64,000 nucleotides of DNA from Clostridium sp. MSJ-8. Its GTDB lineage: Bacteria; Bacillota; Clostridia; Clostridiales; Clostridiaceae. Shown here piece by piece: positions 51,572 to 60,498 of the stretch (the first letter of the stretch is position 1; every line of letters begins with the position of its first letter). The notes beneath the pieces are model-generated. The model did not search any database, was not told where the DNA came from, and saw only the letters and a program-made list of their open reading frames with translations. The stretch covers positions 1 through 64,000 of the forward strand of contig NZ_JAHLQH010000005.1 of assembly GCF_018918325.1 (NCBI RefSeq). Reading direction: 5' to 3'. The translations under genes were made by a program, and so were the position numbers.

Positions 51572-53383
51572 CGTATTTCAGATGAGATAATAGAAAGAAT
51601 AAAATCAGAAACTGATATTGTGGATATAATATCAGAAACAGTATCGTTGAAGCGTTCAGGAAGGAATTATATTGGTTTATGTCCCTTTCATAATGATAAG
51701 TCACCATCATTTTCAGTATCTCAGGATAAACAGATATACAAGTGTTTTTCTTGTGGAGAAGCTGGAAATGTAATTACTTTTGTTATGAAACAGAAGAATA
51801 TGAACTTTGTTGAAGCACTTAAGTATTTAGCCGATAGAGTTAATATACCATTGGAGATTGGAAGAGGAGAATCTAGCCAGGTAGTAAAGAAAAAGGAATT
51901 ACTTTATAAAGTAAACAATGAGGCAGGAAGATATTTTTTCTCTAATTTACTAAATGATAATAACTCAAAAGAATATTTCCTTAGAAGAGGTATAAGTGAA
52001 CAGACTATAAGAAGGTTTGGATTAGGATATGCGAAGGATGGGTTCACCAATTTATTATATTATCTTCGAGGAAAAGGATATTCGCAAGAAACCTTATATG
52101 AAGCAGGATTAGTTCTAAAGAATGAAAAGAGAAACACCTATTATGATAGGTTTAGGAATAGAGTAATGTTTCCTGTTTTCGATATAAAGGGAAGAGTCAT
52201 AGGTTTCGGAGGGAGAGTGCTAGATGATAGTAAACCTAAATATCTAAATTCACCAGAGACTATTGTTTTTCATAAGGGCACAAACCTATATGGACTTAAT
52301 TATGCAATAAAAAACAAAATTGTAGATAGGTATTTTATAATAGTTGAAGGATATATGGATTGTATATCTCTTCATCAGTATGGAATAACTAATGCTGTAG
52401 CATCACTAGGAACTGCATTAACTGTCAATCAAGCTAGAATGTTAAAAAGATATGCAGATAAGGTAATTATATCTTATGATGCAGATTTTGCTGGCCAGAC
52501 TGCCACATTAAGAGGACTAGATATTTTAAGAGATGCAGGCTTTGAGGTTAGAGTACTTAATATACCAGAAGGAAAAGATCCTGATGAATTTTTACGCTTA
52601 AATGGAAGAGAGGCTTTTCTAAAATTAATAGATAATGCTGTTACATTAATTGATTATAGATTGAAGAAGGCAGCAGAAAATATTAATTTTCGTGATGAAC
52701 AATCTTTAATACAATATGGTAGAAAAGTGTCTAAGATACTTGCTGAATTAGATCCTATTGAAAAAGATGTTTATATCAAGAAAATCTCAGAAACTACTGG
52801 ATTAAAAGAACAAGGGTTGTACGATTTGATTTCTGCTGAAAAAGTCAAAAAAGAAGAACATACAATGAATAATTTGGAAGAAGTTAGAACAAAATTATAT
52901 GTAGAACCTGCTTATTTAAAGTCGGAAAAATCATTATTAAAACTTATGTTAAATAAAGAGTTTTATGAATATATTATTAATGAGATATCAGAAAATGATT
53001 TTAATCTAGAGGCACATAGTAAGATATTCTCATTGATAAAAGAAGGAAATGAGCAAAATGCATCTAACATTGTATCATATGTAGGAAGTAGATGCGATGA
53101 TGTTAGTTCTTCTAAGGAATGGGTGATTATACAAGAAACAGAAGTTATGCAGGCAGAAGATATTAATAAATTAATAAATGATTATATAGTTAAAATAAAA
53201 TCTTTTAGGTTAATTGAAAGGCAGAGAGACTTAAAAAAGGAGCAGAAAGAATTGGAAGCAAAGGGTATGATAGAAGAATCAATAAGATTAGCTCTAGACC
53301 TTCGGAAGGTAAATGAAGAGTTAAACAAACTAAAGGTTAGAGGTCATAACGGAAGGAGGGAAGACAGCTATGGCAGAAACTAA
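51569..53383 (+). CDS. dnaG: DNA primase
   Basis: About 604 residues. The CHC2 zinc domain is [15 protein letters not shown] followed by [10 protein letters not shown]. The catalytic TOPRIM region is [18 protein letters not shown] and later SYDADFAGQ. The C-terminal helical domain that binds DnaB helicase follows (about 430-604). It makes RNA primers at the fork. A frame opens at GTG 51536, but TTG 51569 follows the strong GGGAGGGAG and gives the standard [12 protein letters not shown]. Its 3' end overlaps rpoD by 14 nt. Confidence 0.96.
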   Translation: MRISDEIIERIKSETDIVDIISETVSLKRSGRNYIGLCPFHNDKSPSFSVSQDKQIYKCFSCGEAGNVITFVMKQKNMNFVEALKYLADRVNIPLEIGRGESSQVVKKKELLYKVNNEAGRYFFSNLLNDNNSKEYFLRRGISEQTIRRFGLGYAKDGFTNLLYYLRGKGYSQETLYEAGLVLKNEKRNTYYDRFRNRVMFPVFDIKGRVIGFGGRVLDDSKPKYLNSPETIVFHKGTNLYGLNYAIKNKIVDRYFIIVEGYMDCISLHQYGITNAVASLGTALTVNQARMLKRYADKVIISYDADFAGQTATLRGLDILRDAGFEVRVLNIPEGKDPDEFLRLNGREAFLKLIDNAVTLIDYRLKKAAENINFRDEQSLIQYGRKVSKILAELDPIEKDVYIKKISETTGLKEQGLYDLISAEKVKKEEHTMNNLEEVRTKLYVEPAYLKSEKSLLKLMLNKEFYEYIINEISENDFNLEAHSKIFSLIKEGNEQNASNIVSYVGSRCDDVSSSKEWVIIQETEVMQAEDINKLINDYIVKIKSFRLIERQRDLKKEQKELEAKGMIEESIRLALDLRKVNEELNKLKVRGHNGRREDSYGRN

Positions 53384-54479
53384 AACTAAAAAAGTAGAGA
53401 ACAACAAGGAAGCTGAAGATAGAAATAATAAGATGTCAATAGTAAAAAAATTAATGGATAAGGGAAAGAAAGCAGGGTCCCTTACAGAAAAGGAGATAAT
53501 TGACGAACTAGAGAACGTTGAATTAGCTCCAGAACAGATAGAAAAAGTCTATGAGGTACTAGAATCACTAGGTATAGAGATAATAGGAGCTAGAAATGGT
53601 GGAGACGATATAGAAGAAGAAGAAATAGATTTATCTGTTCCAGAAGGTATAGCTATAGATGACCCAGTTAGAATGTACTTAAAGGAGATAGGTAAGGTAC
53701 CTTTACTATCATCAGAAGAAGAGATAGAACTTGCTAATAGAATAGAGCAAGGAGATCAAGTTGCAAAGAAAAAACTAGCTGAAGCTAACTTAAGATTGGT
53801 TGTTAGTATAGCCAAGAGATATGTGGGAAGAGGTATGTTATTTCTAGATCTAATCCAAGAAGGAAATCTAGGATTAATAAAAGCTGTTGAGAAGTTTGAT
53901 TACAGAAAGGGATTTAAATTTTCAACATATGCTACATGGTGGATTAGACAAGCGATAACAAGAGCTATAGCAGATCAAGCGAGAACTATAAGAATACCAG
54001 TACACATGGTAGAAACTATTAATAAATTAATAAGAGTTCAGAGACAATTATTACAAGAACTAGGTAGAGATCCGTTCCCAGAAGAAATAGCTAAAGTTAT
54101 GGATCTTCCTGTAGAGAAAGTTAGAGAAATTCAAAAGATAGCTCAAGAACCAGTTTCATTAGAAACTCCAATAGGTGAGGAAGAAGATAGTCACTTAGGA
54201 GATTTCATACCAGATGATGAAGCACCAGCACCAGCTGAAGCAGCTGCTTTTACAATGTTAAAAGAGCAACTTATAAACGTACTAGATACTCTAACACCTA
54301 GAGAAGAGAAAGTACTTAGATTAAGATTCGGACTTGATGATGGAAGAGCAAGAACTCTAGAAGAAGTAGGAAGAGAGTTTAATGTAACAAGAGAAAGAAT
54401 AAGACAAATAGAAGCGAAGGCCCTTAGAAAGTTAAGACATCCATCAAGAAGTAAAAAGTTAAAAGATTATTTAGATTAA
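53370..54479 (+). CDS. rpoD: RNA polymerase primary sigma factor (sigma A)
   Basis: A 369-residue primary sigma factor. Region 1.2 is [22 protein letters not shown]. Region 2 is [28 protein letters not shown] through [13 protein letters not shown]. Region 3 and region 4 follow, with [29 protein letters not shown] Lys/Glu-rich N-terminus holds the short Firmicute region 1.1. ATG 53370 has AAGGAGGG and lies inside the dnaG coding end, so translation is coupled. The dnaG-rpoD pair is the Firmicute macromolecular-synthesis operon. A terminator follows. Confidence 0.98.
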   Translation: MAETKTKKVENNKEAEDRNNKMSIVKKLMDKGKKAGSLTEKEIIDELENVELAPEQIEKVYEVLESLGIEIIGARNGGDDIEEEEIDLSVPEGIAIDDPVRMYLKEIGKVPLLSSEEEIELANRIEQGDQVAKKKLAEANLRLVVSIAKRYVGRGMLFLDLIQEGNLGLIKAVEKFDYRKGFKFSTYATWWIRQAITRAIADQARTIRIPVHMVETINKLIRVQRQLLQELGRDPFPEEIAKVMDLPVEKVREIQKIAQEPVSLETPIGEEEDSHLGDFIPDDEAPAPAEAAAFTMLKEQLINVLDTLTPREEKVLRLRFGLDDGRARTLEEVGREFNVTRERIRQIEAKALRKLRHPSRSKKLKDYLD

Positions 54480-54486
54480 AACATAT

Positions 54487-54533
54487 GGGAACCTTATTTA
54501 TTATTATAAAAGGTTCCCTTTTTAAGTATAAAG
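54487..54533 (+). terminator. Terminator of dnaG-rpoD
   Basis: GGGAACCTT (54487-54495) pairs with AAGGTTCCC (54520-54528), followed by TTTTT. Confidence 0.85.
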
Positions 54534-54544
54534 GATGATATTAT

Positions 54545-55243
54545 ATGGAATTAAGTAAAAGATTAAATAGTATAGTAAAGCATATGGATAAATGTGAGAA
54601 GATGGCGGATATAGGATCTGATCATGGATATATTCCCATATATGCAGTGAAAAATAACATATGTAGGAGAGCAATAGCATCTGATATTAATAAAGGACCT
54701 GTTGAAAAGGCAAGAATGAATGCGATGTTTGAAGGAGTATCAGACTTTGTAGATGTACGTTTAGGTGCAGGGCTTAAAACTATAAGAAAAGGTGAAGTGA
54801 ATTCTATAGTTATAGCAGGAATGGGCGGCAATCTTATACGTGACATCCTAGAAGCAGATATATCAAAGGTAAAAGAATTAGATTATATGATATTATTACC
54901 TGCTCAAAATCCAGAGGTGTTAAGAAAATATTTGTATAACACAGGTTATGAGATATTAACAGAAGATATATGTGAAGATGAAGGAATATATTATGAGATA
55001 TTTAAAGTAAGATATTCTACAGAAAATAAATTAGTAATAGATGATATATTCTATGAGATATCGCCTATATTATTGAGAGAAAAGAATCCAATGATGAAAG
55101 AATATCTAGAAGTTAAGAGAGAAAAACTAGAGAAAATTTTAGGCTTCATAAAAGAAGATACGGAAAGTGCAAATAATAGAAAAAAAGAGATAAGCAGTAA
55201 GATAGAATTTATTGATAAATCTATTAAGGAGTGTAGTGTATGA
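54545..55243 (+). CDS. trmK: tRNA (adenine-22-N1)-methyltransferase
   Basis: A 232-residue class I methyltransferase of the TrmK family. The SAM site is MADIGSDHGYIPIYAV (about 21-36), with ASDINKGPVEKARMNA and IVIAGMGGNLIRDIL (about 88-102). The C-terminal part (about 160-232) is a helical coiled coil unique to the family. It makes m1A22 in tRNA. Its stop overlaps the next gene's ATG (ATGA). Its position after rpoD and before the Nif3-like gene is typical. Confidence 0.93.
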   Translation: MELSKRLNSIVKHMDKCEKMADIGSDHGYIPIYAVKNNICRRAIASDINKGPVEKARMNAMFEGVSDFVDVRLGAGLKTIRKGEVNSIVIAGMGGNLIRDILEADISKVKELDYMILLPAQNPEVLRKYLYNTGYEILTEDICEDEGIYYEIFKVRYSTENKLVIDDIFYEISPILLREKNPMMKEYLEVKREKLEKILGFIKEDTESANNRKKEISSKIEFIDKSIKECSV

Positions 55244-56028
55244 AGGTAAAAGATATAATAAAAGAAATGGAGAAATTAGCACCACCATTTCTTAAAGAAA
55301 GTTATGATAATGTTGGGTTAATGGTAGGAGATGAAGAAAAAGATGTACAGAAGATATTGCTTGCATTAGACTGTACAAAAGAAGTAATAAACGAAGCTAT
55401 ATTAAATAATATAGACCTTATAATAACACATCATCCACTTATATTCAGAAAACCTAGTAGAATAGTTATGGGTGATTTACAAGGAGAGAAGATAATATCT
55501 CTTATAAAGAATGACATATCATTATATTCTAGTCACACTAACTTAGATACAGTTAAGGGTGGTATAAATGAAACAATAGTTAAGATGTTAGGATTTGGTG
55601 AGAGTAAAATAATAGATGAAGTTGAGAATCCTGAATACAAGGGCAGTGGCATTGGAAGAATAGTGAAGTTATCTCAAGAGAAAACTCCACAAGATATAAT
55701 AGATTTAGTGAAAAATAAATTAAATGTAGAAAACTTAAGAGTTGTAATAGGTGATAAGCCTATATCTAAGATAGCAATAATAAATGGTAGTGGTCAAGAT
55801 TACTTTAGTGATGCAGTAAGATATGGTGCTGATTGTATAATTACTGGAGATACTACATATCATTATGCTTCAGATTATAAAGAGATGGGAATAACTATAA
55901 TTGATCCAGGACATTTTAAGACTGAATGGATAATATTTTTAGAAGTTATGAAGAACATAGAGAGTAAATTCACTAATATAGAATTTATGCATTCAAGAGT
56001 ATCAAATGATCCATATGAATTTTTTTAA
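55240..56028 (+). CDS. Nif3-like dinuclear metal centre protein (DUF34)
   Basis: A 262-residue Nif3/YqfO-type protein. Metal-ligand patches are ITHHPLIFRKP (about 65-75), SSHTNLDTVKGG (about 100-111) and the C-terminal DPGHFKTEWI. It lacks the inserted PII-like domain of the longer B. subtilis YqfO. Members are proposed GTP cyclohydrolase 1 type 2 proteins, but the function is uncertain. It is translationally coupled to trmK. Confidence 0.92.
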   Translation: MKVKDIIKEMEKLAPPFLKESYDNVGLMVGDEEKDVQKILLALDCTKEVINEAILNNIDLIITHHPLIFRKPSRIVMGDLQGEKIISLIKNDISLYSSHTNLDTVKGGINETIVKMLGFGESKIIDEVENPEYKGSGIGRIVKLSQEKTPQDIIDLVKNKLNVENLRVVIGDKPISKIAIINGSGQDYFSDAVRYGADCIITGDTTYHYASDYKEMGITIIDPGHFKTEWIIFLEVMKNIESKFTNIEFMHSRVSNDPYEFF

Positions 56029-56100
56029 GAGTTAAATAAAATTTTTATCATTGTTATGAATATATATATTAGCATAAAGCAATTTGTATGGAGATAAGGA

Positions 56101-56322
56101 ATGGGAAGTAATAATTCCTTCAAGAATATAAGAGATAATTGTCAGAAGTTTTATAAAAAAGGATTTAAGAGATGGTTATCTTGGCCTATATTTTATTTTA
56201 TCAGTCCAGGTAAATTCATAGTATTATGTGCACTTATAATAACATTGATAGTTAGTGGAATAGGGTTATATGCATTACTTGTTTTGCTATTGCTAGTATT
56301 ATTATTTATATTCATACCATAA
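56101..56322 (+). CDS. Small membrane protein of unknown function
   Basis: A 73-residue protein. The basic N-terminal 35 residues (NIRDNCQKFYKKGFKRWLSW) are followed by one or two hydrophobic helices (about 38-73, ending LLVLLFIFIP). No family was recognised. GGAGATAAGG precedes ATG 56101. It lies between the Nif3-like gene and rnpB. The strong hydrophobicity and basic start are compatible with a peripheral regulator or a small toxin-like peptide, but nothing decides between them. Confidence 0.6.
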   Translation: MGSNNSFKNIRDNCQKFYKKGFKRWLSWPIFYFISPGKFIVLCALIITLIVSGIGLYALLVLLLLVLLFIFIP

Positions 56323-56344
56323 GCTAATTGGTATAAAATTAACC

Positions 56345-56373
56345 TTGTAAATTTTATTTTCTTATGATATCAT
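56345..56373 (+). promoter_or_regulatory. Promoter of rnpB
   Basis: TTGTAA (56345-56350), a 17-nt spacer and TATCAT (56368-56373) with an upstream TGA (extended -10). The predicted start, about 56380, coincides with the P1 stem of the RNA. Confidence 0.7.
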
Positions 56374-56379
56374 AAGATT

Positions 56380-56726
56380 TATGCGAGTGAAACATGCAAT
56401 CGCTGCTAGTATTTAACTAGGAGAGGAAAGTCGGGGCTCCGTAGGGCAGGGTGCTGGATAACGTCCAGTCAAGGCGACTTGAAGGATAGTGCAACAGAGA
56501 TATACCGCCAGTTCTTCTGGTAAGGGTGGAAAGGCGAGGTAAGAGCTCACCAGCGTGATGGCGACTTCACGGCTATGTAAACCCCACTTGGAGCAAGACC
56601 GAATAGAGAGACATATAGGGGCTGCCCGTCCTGTCTCTGGGTGTGTCGCTTGAGCCTATTGGTAACAGTAGGTCTAGATAGATGATTGCTTAATACATAA
56701 CCCCGCTTACGGTTCATCTCGCAATT
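56380..56726 (+). ncRNA. rnpB: RNase P RNA (catalytic component)
   Basis: About 347 nt. The hallmark GAGGAAAGTC (from about 56422) forms the universal CR-I core, with the partner ACAGAGATATACCGCC and AAACCCCACTTGGAGCAAGACC further along. The 5' GCGAGTGAA pairs with 3' TTCATCTCGC to form P1. CATAACCCCGCTTACGG near the 3' end completes P4. It cleaves 5' leaders from pre-tRNAs with RnpA protein. The P16/P17-like region suggests type A architecture, as in most clostridia, but I have not folded it. Terminator and promoter frame it neatly. Confidence 0.97.
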
Positions 56727-56735
56727 GTTGTTAGT

Positions 56736-56762
56736 AACACTGGCTTTTGCCGGTGTTTTTTT
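56736..56762 (+). terminator. Terminator of rnpB
   Basis: AACACTGGC pairs with GCCGGTGTT around TTTT, followed by a T run. Confidence 0.9.
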
Positions 56763-56790
56763 ACTACATTATAAATAGGAGGACTAAAAT

Positions 56791-56883
56791 TTGGATAGAT
56801 TTTTATATGATATTCCAACACTTAAGCCAGACAGAGATGGAAATATTGTAATTATAAATTATTTTTTATTTTACTTAGTTTGA
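56791..56883 (+). pseudogene. 30-codon gene remnant after rnpB
   Basis: A perfect AGGAGG (56777-56782) lies 8 nt before TTG 56791, which opens a 30-codon frame (MDRFLYDIPTLKPDRDGN, then a hydrophobic run to a stop at 56883). The first 18 residues look like a real protein start, while the rest reads like random AT-rich sequence. It overlaps the 3' end of the minus-strand glucanase gene. This suggests that a gene once following rnpB was cut when the glucanase segment was inserted. The original family is not recognised. Confidence 0.45.
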
Positions 56884-58028
56884 CTTAATTTGTCCACATA
56901 CCATTTTCCTTCCTCTGATAAGTCGCTATCAGTAAAGTCTGATATTTTTTGACAATCTGGTTTTAGGAAAGAACATGCTTCATTTTTATTAGAAAGATTC
57001 CAAAGTATATAACTTATTTGATTTTGATCTAGTAGGTCAATCCAACTGTTAGCAGAAGTTATATCTATATTACCATTTCCACTAGCTTCACAAATACCAA
57101 ATTCACTAACAAATATAGGTAGTTTTTGATTAACTGCATTTTTTAATGTATTGCGAAGATCATCTTTATGAGTTGCTGCATAAAAATGAAGAGTATACAT
57201 AACATTATCATAATCAAGAGGTGAGGCAGCAGCTTCATTTAAGTATTGGCACCAATTTGGTGTTCCAACAAGTATAATTGCGTTTTTATCATTAGAACGA
57301 ATAATTGGAATTATTTCTTCAGCATATTGTTTTATATCTTGCCATGATGTATTAACAGGTTCATTACATATTTCATAAATGATATTGTCTGAATCTTTAT
57401 ATTGTTTACTTATTTCATCAAAAAATTTCTTGGCTTCTTCTTTATTCTGAAGTGGGTTATTATCAGTTAAAGTATGCCAGTCAACAATTACATACATTCC
57501 TAGATTTGTAGCATGATTTATTCCTTCTGAAATAACATTTTTTAAAGTTTGCTTATTATTTTCATCTCCAGTACAATATCCATTATATTCAGAAGTATAC
57601 ATTGCAAGTCGAACAACATTTATTCCATAGTTTTCTTTTAAGGTTTTAAAGGTATCAGAAGTTACATATTGCGGGAACCAATTTATTCCGTGAGTACTAA
57701 TTCCATGCAATATAGCAGGTTTTCCATTACTGCCCACTAATTTTCCATCTTTTACAGAAAGTGCACCATATGTTTTATATCCGTTAAATTTTTCAGTTGT
57801 TTCAGTATTATCTGTGGTTACGTTTTCTGAGGGCTTGTCATTAGAAGAGTTTTCTGTATGTATGGTATCTTTTGATGATGGTTCTGAATTATTGCTATTA
57901 GAATCTCCAGAAATTGTAGTAGTGTTAGGATTATGTAGTGGACTAAAAACTCCTATAATAAAACCTATTGATAGGGCTAATAATATAGATAAAATAAAAA
58001 TAATTAATGTACTTTTTTTTGAATTCAT
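56871..58028 (-). CDS. Membrane-anchored glycoside hydrolase family 5 endoglucanase
   Basis: A 385-residue extracellular enzyme. One N-terminal membrane anchor (about 7-29) lacks a clear cleavage site. A Ser/Asn/Thr-rich linker (about 32-80) precedes the GH5 barrel (about 85-380). Catalytic acid/base Glu223 is in IIYEICNEP and nucleophile Glu309 in IFVSEFG. RLAMY, WHTL and LHFYAATH are conserved active-site strands. It probably hydrolyses cellulose or another beta-1,4-glucan at the cell surface. No carbohydrate-binding or dockerin module is present. It is divergent from the starch-binding phosphoesterase gene, with shared upstream elements. AAGGAG is the site on the minus strand. Confidence 0.9.
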   Translation of the reverse strand: MNSKKSTLIIFILSILLALSIGFIIGVFSPLHNPNTTTISGDSNSNNSEPSSKDTIHTENSSNDKPSENVTTDNTETTEKFNGYKTYGALSVKDGKLVGSNGKPAILHGISTHGINWFPQYVTSDTFKTLKENYGINVVRLAMYTSEYNGYCTGDENNKQTLKNVISEGINHATNLGMYVIVDWHTLTDNNPLQNKEEAKKFFDEISKQYKDSDNIIYEICNEPVNTSWQDIKQYAEEIIPIIRSNDKNAIILVGTPNWCQYLNEAAASPLDYDNVMYTLHFYAATHKDDLRNTLKNAVNQKLPIFVSEFGICEASGNGNIDITSANSWIDLLDQNQISYILWNLSNKNEACSFLKPDCQKISDFTDSDLSEEGKWYVDKLSQTK

Positions 58029-58102
58029 ATTTTTTCTCCTTCTTTACAGCTTTACATTATTTTTATAGATAATATTTTTTCGAATTATTAATTGAATTCT
58101 TA

Positions 58103-58192
58103 ACTAAAGTTATTTTAATAGTAAATTGTTATGTGATTTTTAACAAAGGCTTACTATATTTAACATAGTATTAATATGAACATAACTTTAGT
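58103..58192. promoter_or_regulatory. Shared upstream elements of the divergent GH5 and phosphoesterase genes
   Basis: ACTAAAGTTAT (58103-58113) and its exact reverse complement ATAACTTTAGT (58182-58192) lie in the same orientation relative to each outgoing gene. A palindrome TACTAT-N7-ATAGTA (58152-58170) lies between them. These could be sites for one regulator controlling both genes. Confidence 0.5.
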
Positions 58193-58221
58193 ATATTACA
58201 ATTTCTGTAGGAGGGATTAAA

Positions 58222-60156
58222 ATGATGAAAAAAATTTGCAGTGTTATTATGATTTTATTATTGTTCATTGGAATAAATCCTATAGAACAATATGTAAAGG
58301 CTGATGATTCGGGGATTACCGTGTATTACGATAATTCAACTACTAATTATGATAAGGTAAATATTTACTATTGGGGAAGTACATCTGCTTCTTGGCCAGG
58401 AGTCGAAATGGAGAAGGTAGCTGGAAAGGAAAATCTATATAAATATACCCTACCAGCTGGAACTAACGGAATTATATTTAATAATGGAAAAGTACAATCA
58501 ACTGATGTAACTGATATTGAAAATAATGCAGAATATGTATCTATTGGTAATGAAGGCGGAAAAGATGTTGTAATGAAGAAAGATGCTTCAGGAAATGTTC
58601 CTCATGAACCAACTGAATCAGAAGTTACAGAGGATATGAAAAAAGCATCACAAATAAATGTACATGTAGGAGTAGACTATTCAAAAGTAATTATATCATT
58701 TACAACTAAAGGAAAAATAAATCCAGAGGTATCAATTCAAAAGGTTGGAAGTTCTGCAACAAAGAAATATATAGGAACAAGTAGATTTTCACTAGTATCA
58801 CTAAAATATTTATATTGTGTTAATGTTACAGATTTAGATGTGAATTCACAATATAAATATACAATAGGAGAAGGTAATTATGCTGTTACTGGTAATATAA
58901 AAACTTTACCTAAGGAAAAAACTGAAAAGATAAAATTTGCATATATTGCAGATCCTCAAGTAAGTAACGAAGATAATGCAAAGGCAGCAGGAGCAACATT
59001 TAATGAGTTAAGTAATATTGAAGGGTTGGATTTTACTTATATTGCAGGTGATATCACTGACAATTCAACCTCAGAGCTTCAATGGGAAAATTTATTTAAT
59101 AATGGTGGAAAATATGCTAATGCTGGAGAAAAGTTTTTTAAGAATAATTTGATAAGTGTAGCAGAAGGAAATCATGATATTTCAACATTTGCAGGACATA
59201 TAAATGCACCAAGTGAATCAGGTGCTAATGTATATTCATTTGATACAGGATATGCAAGAATTATTATTTTAGATACAAGTACTGCCAAGGACGAAGCTAG
59301 TATGAAGGTACAAAAAGATTATTTAGAAGCTAAGGTTAAAGAAGCTAAAGAAAAAGGATTATGGACAATTGTTGGGTTCCATAAACCATTATATACAGGT
59401 GCTTCTCATATAGTGGATAATGATTTAGTAGCAATAAGAAAATATTTTGCTCCAGTATTTTCAGATTTAGACATAGATTTAGTAATACAAGGTCATGATC
59501 ATGTATATTGTAGAGGATTTATAACAGCAGAAGGTAATAATGCTAACTTAACAGTTAATTCAGATGGCAGTTATGATAAAAAAGCTGGTATTCCATTATA
59601 TATGGTTGGCGGACATGCAGGTGGATTAAAGTGGTACCATAAGAAAGAGTATACAGTATCAGAAGGAGATCCATTAGCTCCTAATTATTCATTCTTAGAT
59701 AAGAATTCTATAGATGATGGTGGTGATGTAAAACAAGAACAAACTTATACAGTATTTGAAGTGACTAATTCTGAAATTACAGCAAAGGTTTATAATTTTA
59801 AGTATGATACTGCTACAGATACAATTAAGACAGATAAATATTTATATGATTCATTTACATTAAAGAGAGAGGTTAATGAAGATATAAATAATGGAGATAA
59901 AGATAATTCAAATAATAGTACAAATAATACACAAGATGATAACAAAATATCTGGATCAAAAGTTAACAATGATAAGGTAACTACAGGTTCACTAAAAAAT
60001 TCAAATGATAAGAATAATGCAACTATTAATAAGAATAACAAAGAAAATGGAAAATCTGTGAAAACAGAAGATAAATCTGTAGCAATAATATTCATTACAT
60101 TATTAAGTGCAGCAGGAGTTATTATTGTAAAAGCTTCAAGAAAAAGAGTGGTTTAA
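58222..60156 (+). CDS. Secreted metallophosphoesterase with starch-binding (CBM26-like) module
   Basis: A 644-residue extracellular protein. The signal peptide is about 1-27 (cleavage near VKA-DD). A starch-binding-like module (about 30-118) has NIYYWGSTSASWPGVEMEK and IIFNNG. An Fn3-like purple-acid-phosphatase N-domain follows (about 145-230). The calcineurin-type phosphoesterase (about 236-500) has YIADPQ, YIAGDITD, EGNHD, GFHKP and GHDHVYCR, a complete metal site. An Asn/Asp/Lys linker and a C-terminal membrane segment with basic tail KASRKRVV end the protein. A weak sortase-like VKTED replaces LPXTG. The likely role is phosphate release at a glucan surface; the substrate is unknown. Confidence 0.85.
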   Translation: MMKKICSVIMILLLFIGINPIEQYVKADDSGITVYYDNSTTNYDKVNIYYWGSTSASWPGVEMEKVAGKENLYKYTLPAGTNGIIFNNGKVQSTDVTDIENNAEYVSIGNEGGKDVVMKKDASGNVPHEPTESEVTEDMKKASQINVHVGVDYSKVIISFTTKGKINPEVSIQKVGSSATKKYIGTSRFSLVSLKYLYCVNVTDLDVNSQYKYTIGEGNYAVTGNIKTLPKEKTEKIKFAYIADPQVSNEDNAKAAGATFNELSNIEGLDFTYIAGDITDNSTSELQWENLFNNGGKYANAGEKFFKNNLISVAEGNHDISTFAGHINAPSESGANVYSFDTGYARIIILDTSTAKDEASMKVQKDYLEAKVKEAKEKGLWTIVGFHKPLYTGASHIVDNDLVAIRKYFAPVFSDLDIDLVIQGHDHVYCRGFITAEGNNANLTVNSDGSYDKKAGIPLYMVGGHAGGLKWYHKKEYTVSEGDPLAPNYSFLDKNSIDDGGDVKQEQTYTVFEVTNSEITAKVYNFKYDTATDTIKTDKYLYDSFTLKREVNEDINNGDKDNSNNSTNNTQDDNKISGSKVNNDKVTTGSLKNSNDKNNATINKNNKENGKSVKTEDKSVAIIFITLLSAAGVIIVKASRKRVV

Positions 60157-60263
60157 GAAATTTTTAAATTTGATATTTTTGATATAATCCTAAAATTTTG
60201 AATAGATATTATATAATTTAATAAATAGCCATAATTCCATTAAGGATTTCTAAATATAAAAAA

Positions 60264-60338
60264 TTGAGTTAGCTCAATGTTGTAAACTTACCAAGGTTTA
60301 GAGAGTACAACATTTTAAATGCTAACTTGATTTTTTTA
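60264..60338 (+). terminator. Two-tier structured terminator after the phosphoesterase gene
   Basis: An outer stem TTGAGTTAGC/GCTAACTTGA (60264-60273 with 60321-60330) surrounds a perfect inner stem ATGTTGTA/TACAACAT (60277-60284 with 60306-60313). TTTTTTT follows. It is far more elaborate than a simple terminator and could be a small RNA or regulated leader. Confidence 0.65.
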
Positions 60339-60384
60339 TAGAAAAACATATAAAACTTGAATCTAAAAATATAACGGGGAATTT

Positions 60385-60420
60385 AAGTATTTAAAAGAGA
60401 TTTTTAAATACTTTTTTTTA
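60385..60420 (+). terminator. Second intrinsic terminator before the chemoreceptor gene
   Basis: AAGTATTTAAAA pairs with TTTTTAAATACTT around GAGA, followed by a T run. It lies in the region where the missing 5' end of the chemoreceptor gene would be expected. Confidence 0.75.
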
Positions 60421-60498
60421 CATTAAATAAATAATTTTATATCATATAATAGTATTCAAGTTATATCAAAACAATCAGGAAGTAATTATAGGGATGCA

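Noticed and set aside
51569-54479. Possible frameshift between dnaG and rpoD because the genes overlap
   Set aside because: Both proteins are complete and the 14-nt overlap has a strong ribosome binding site for rpoD. It is ordinary translational coupling.
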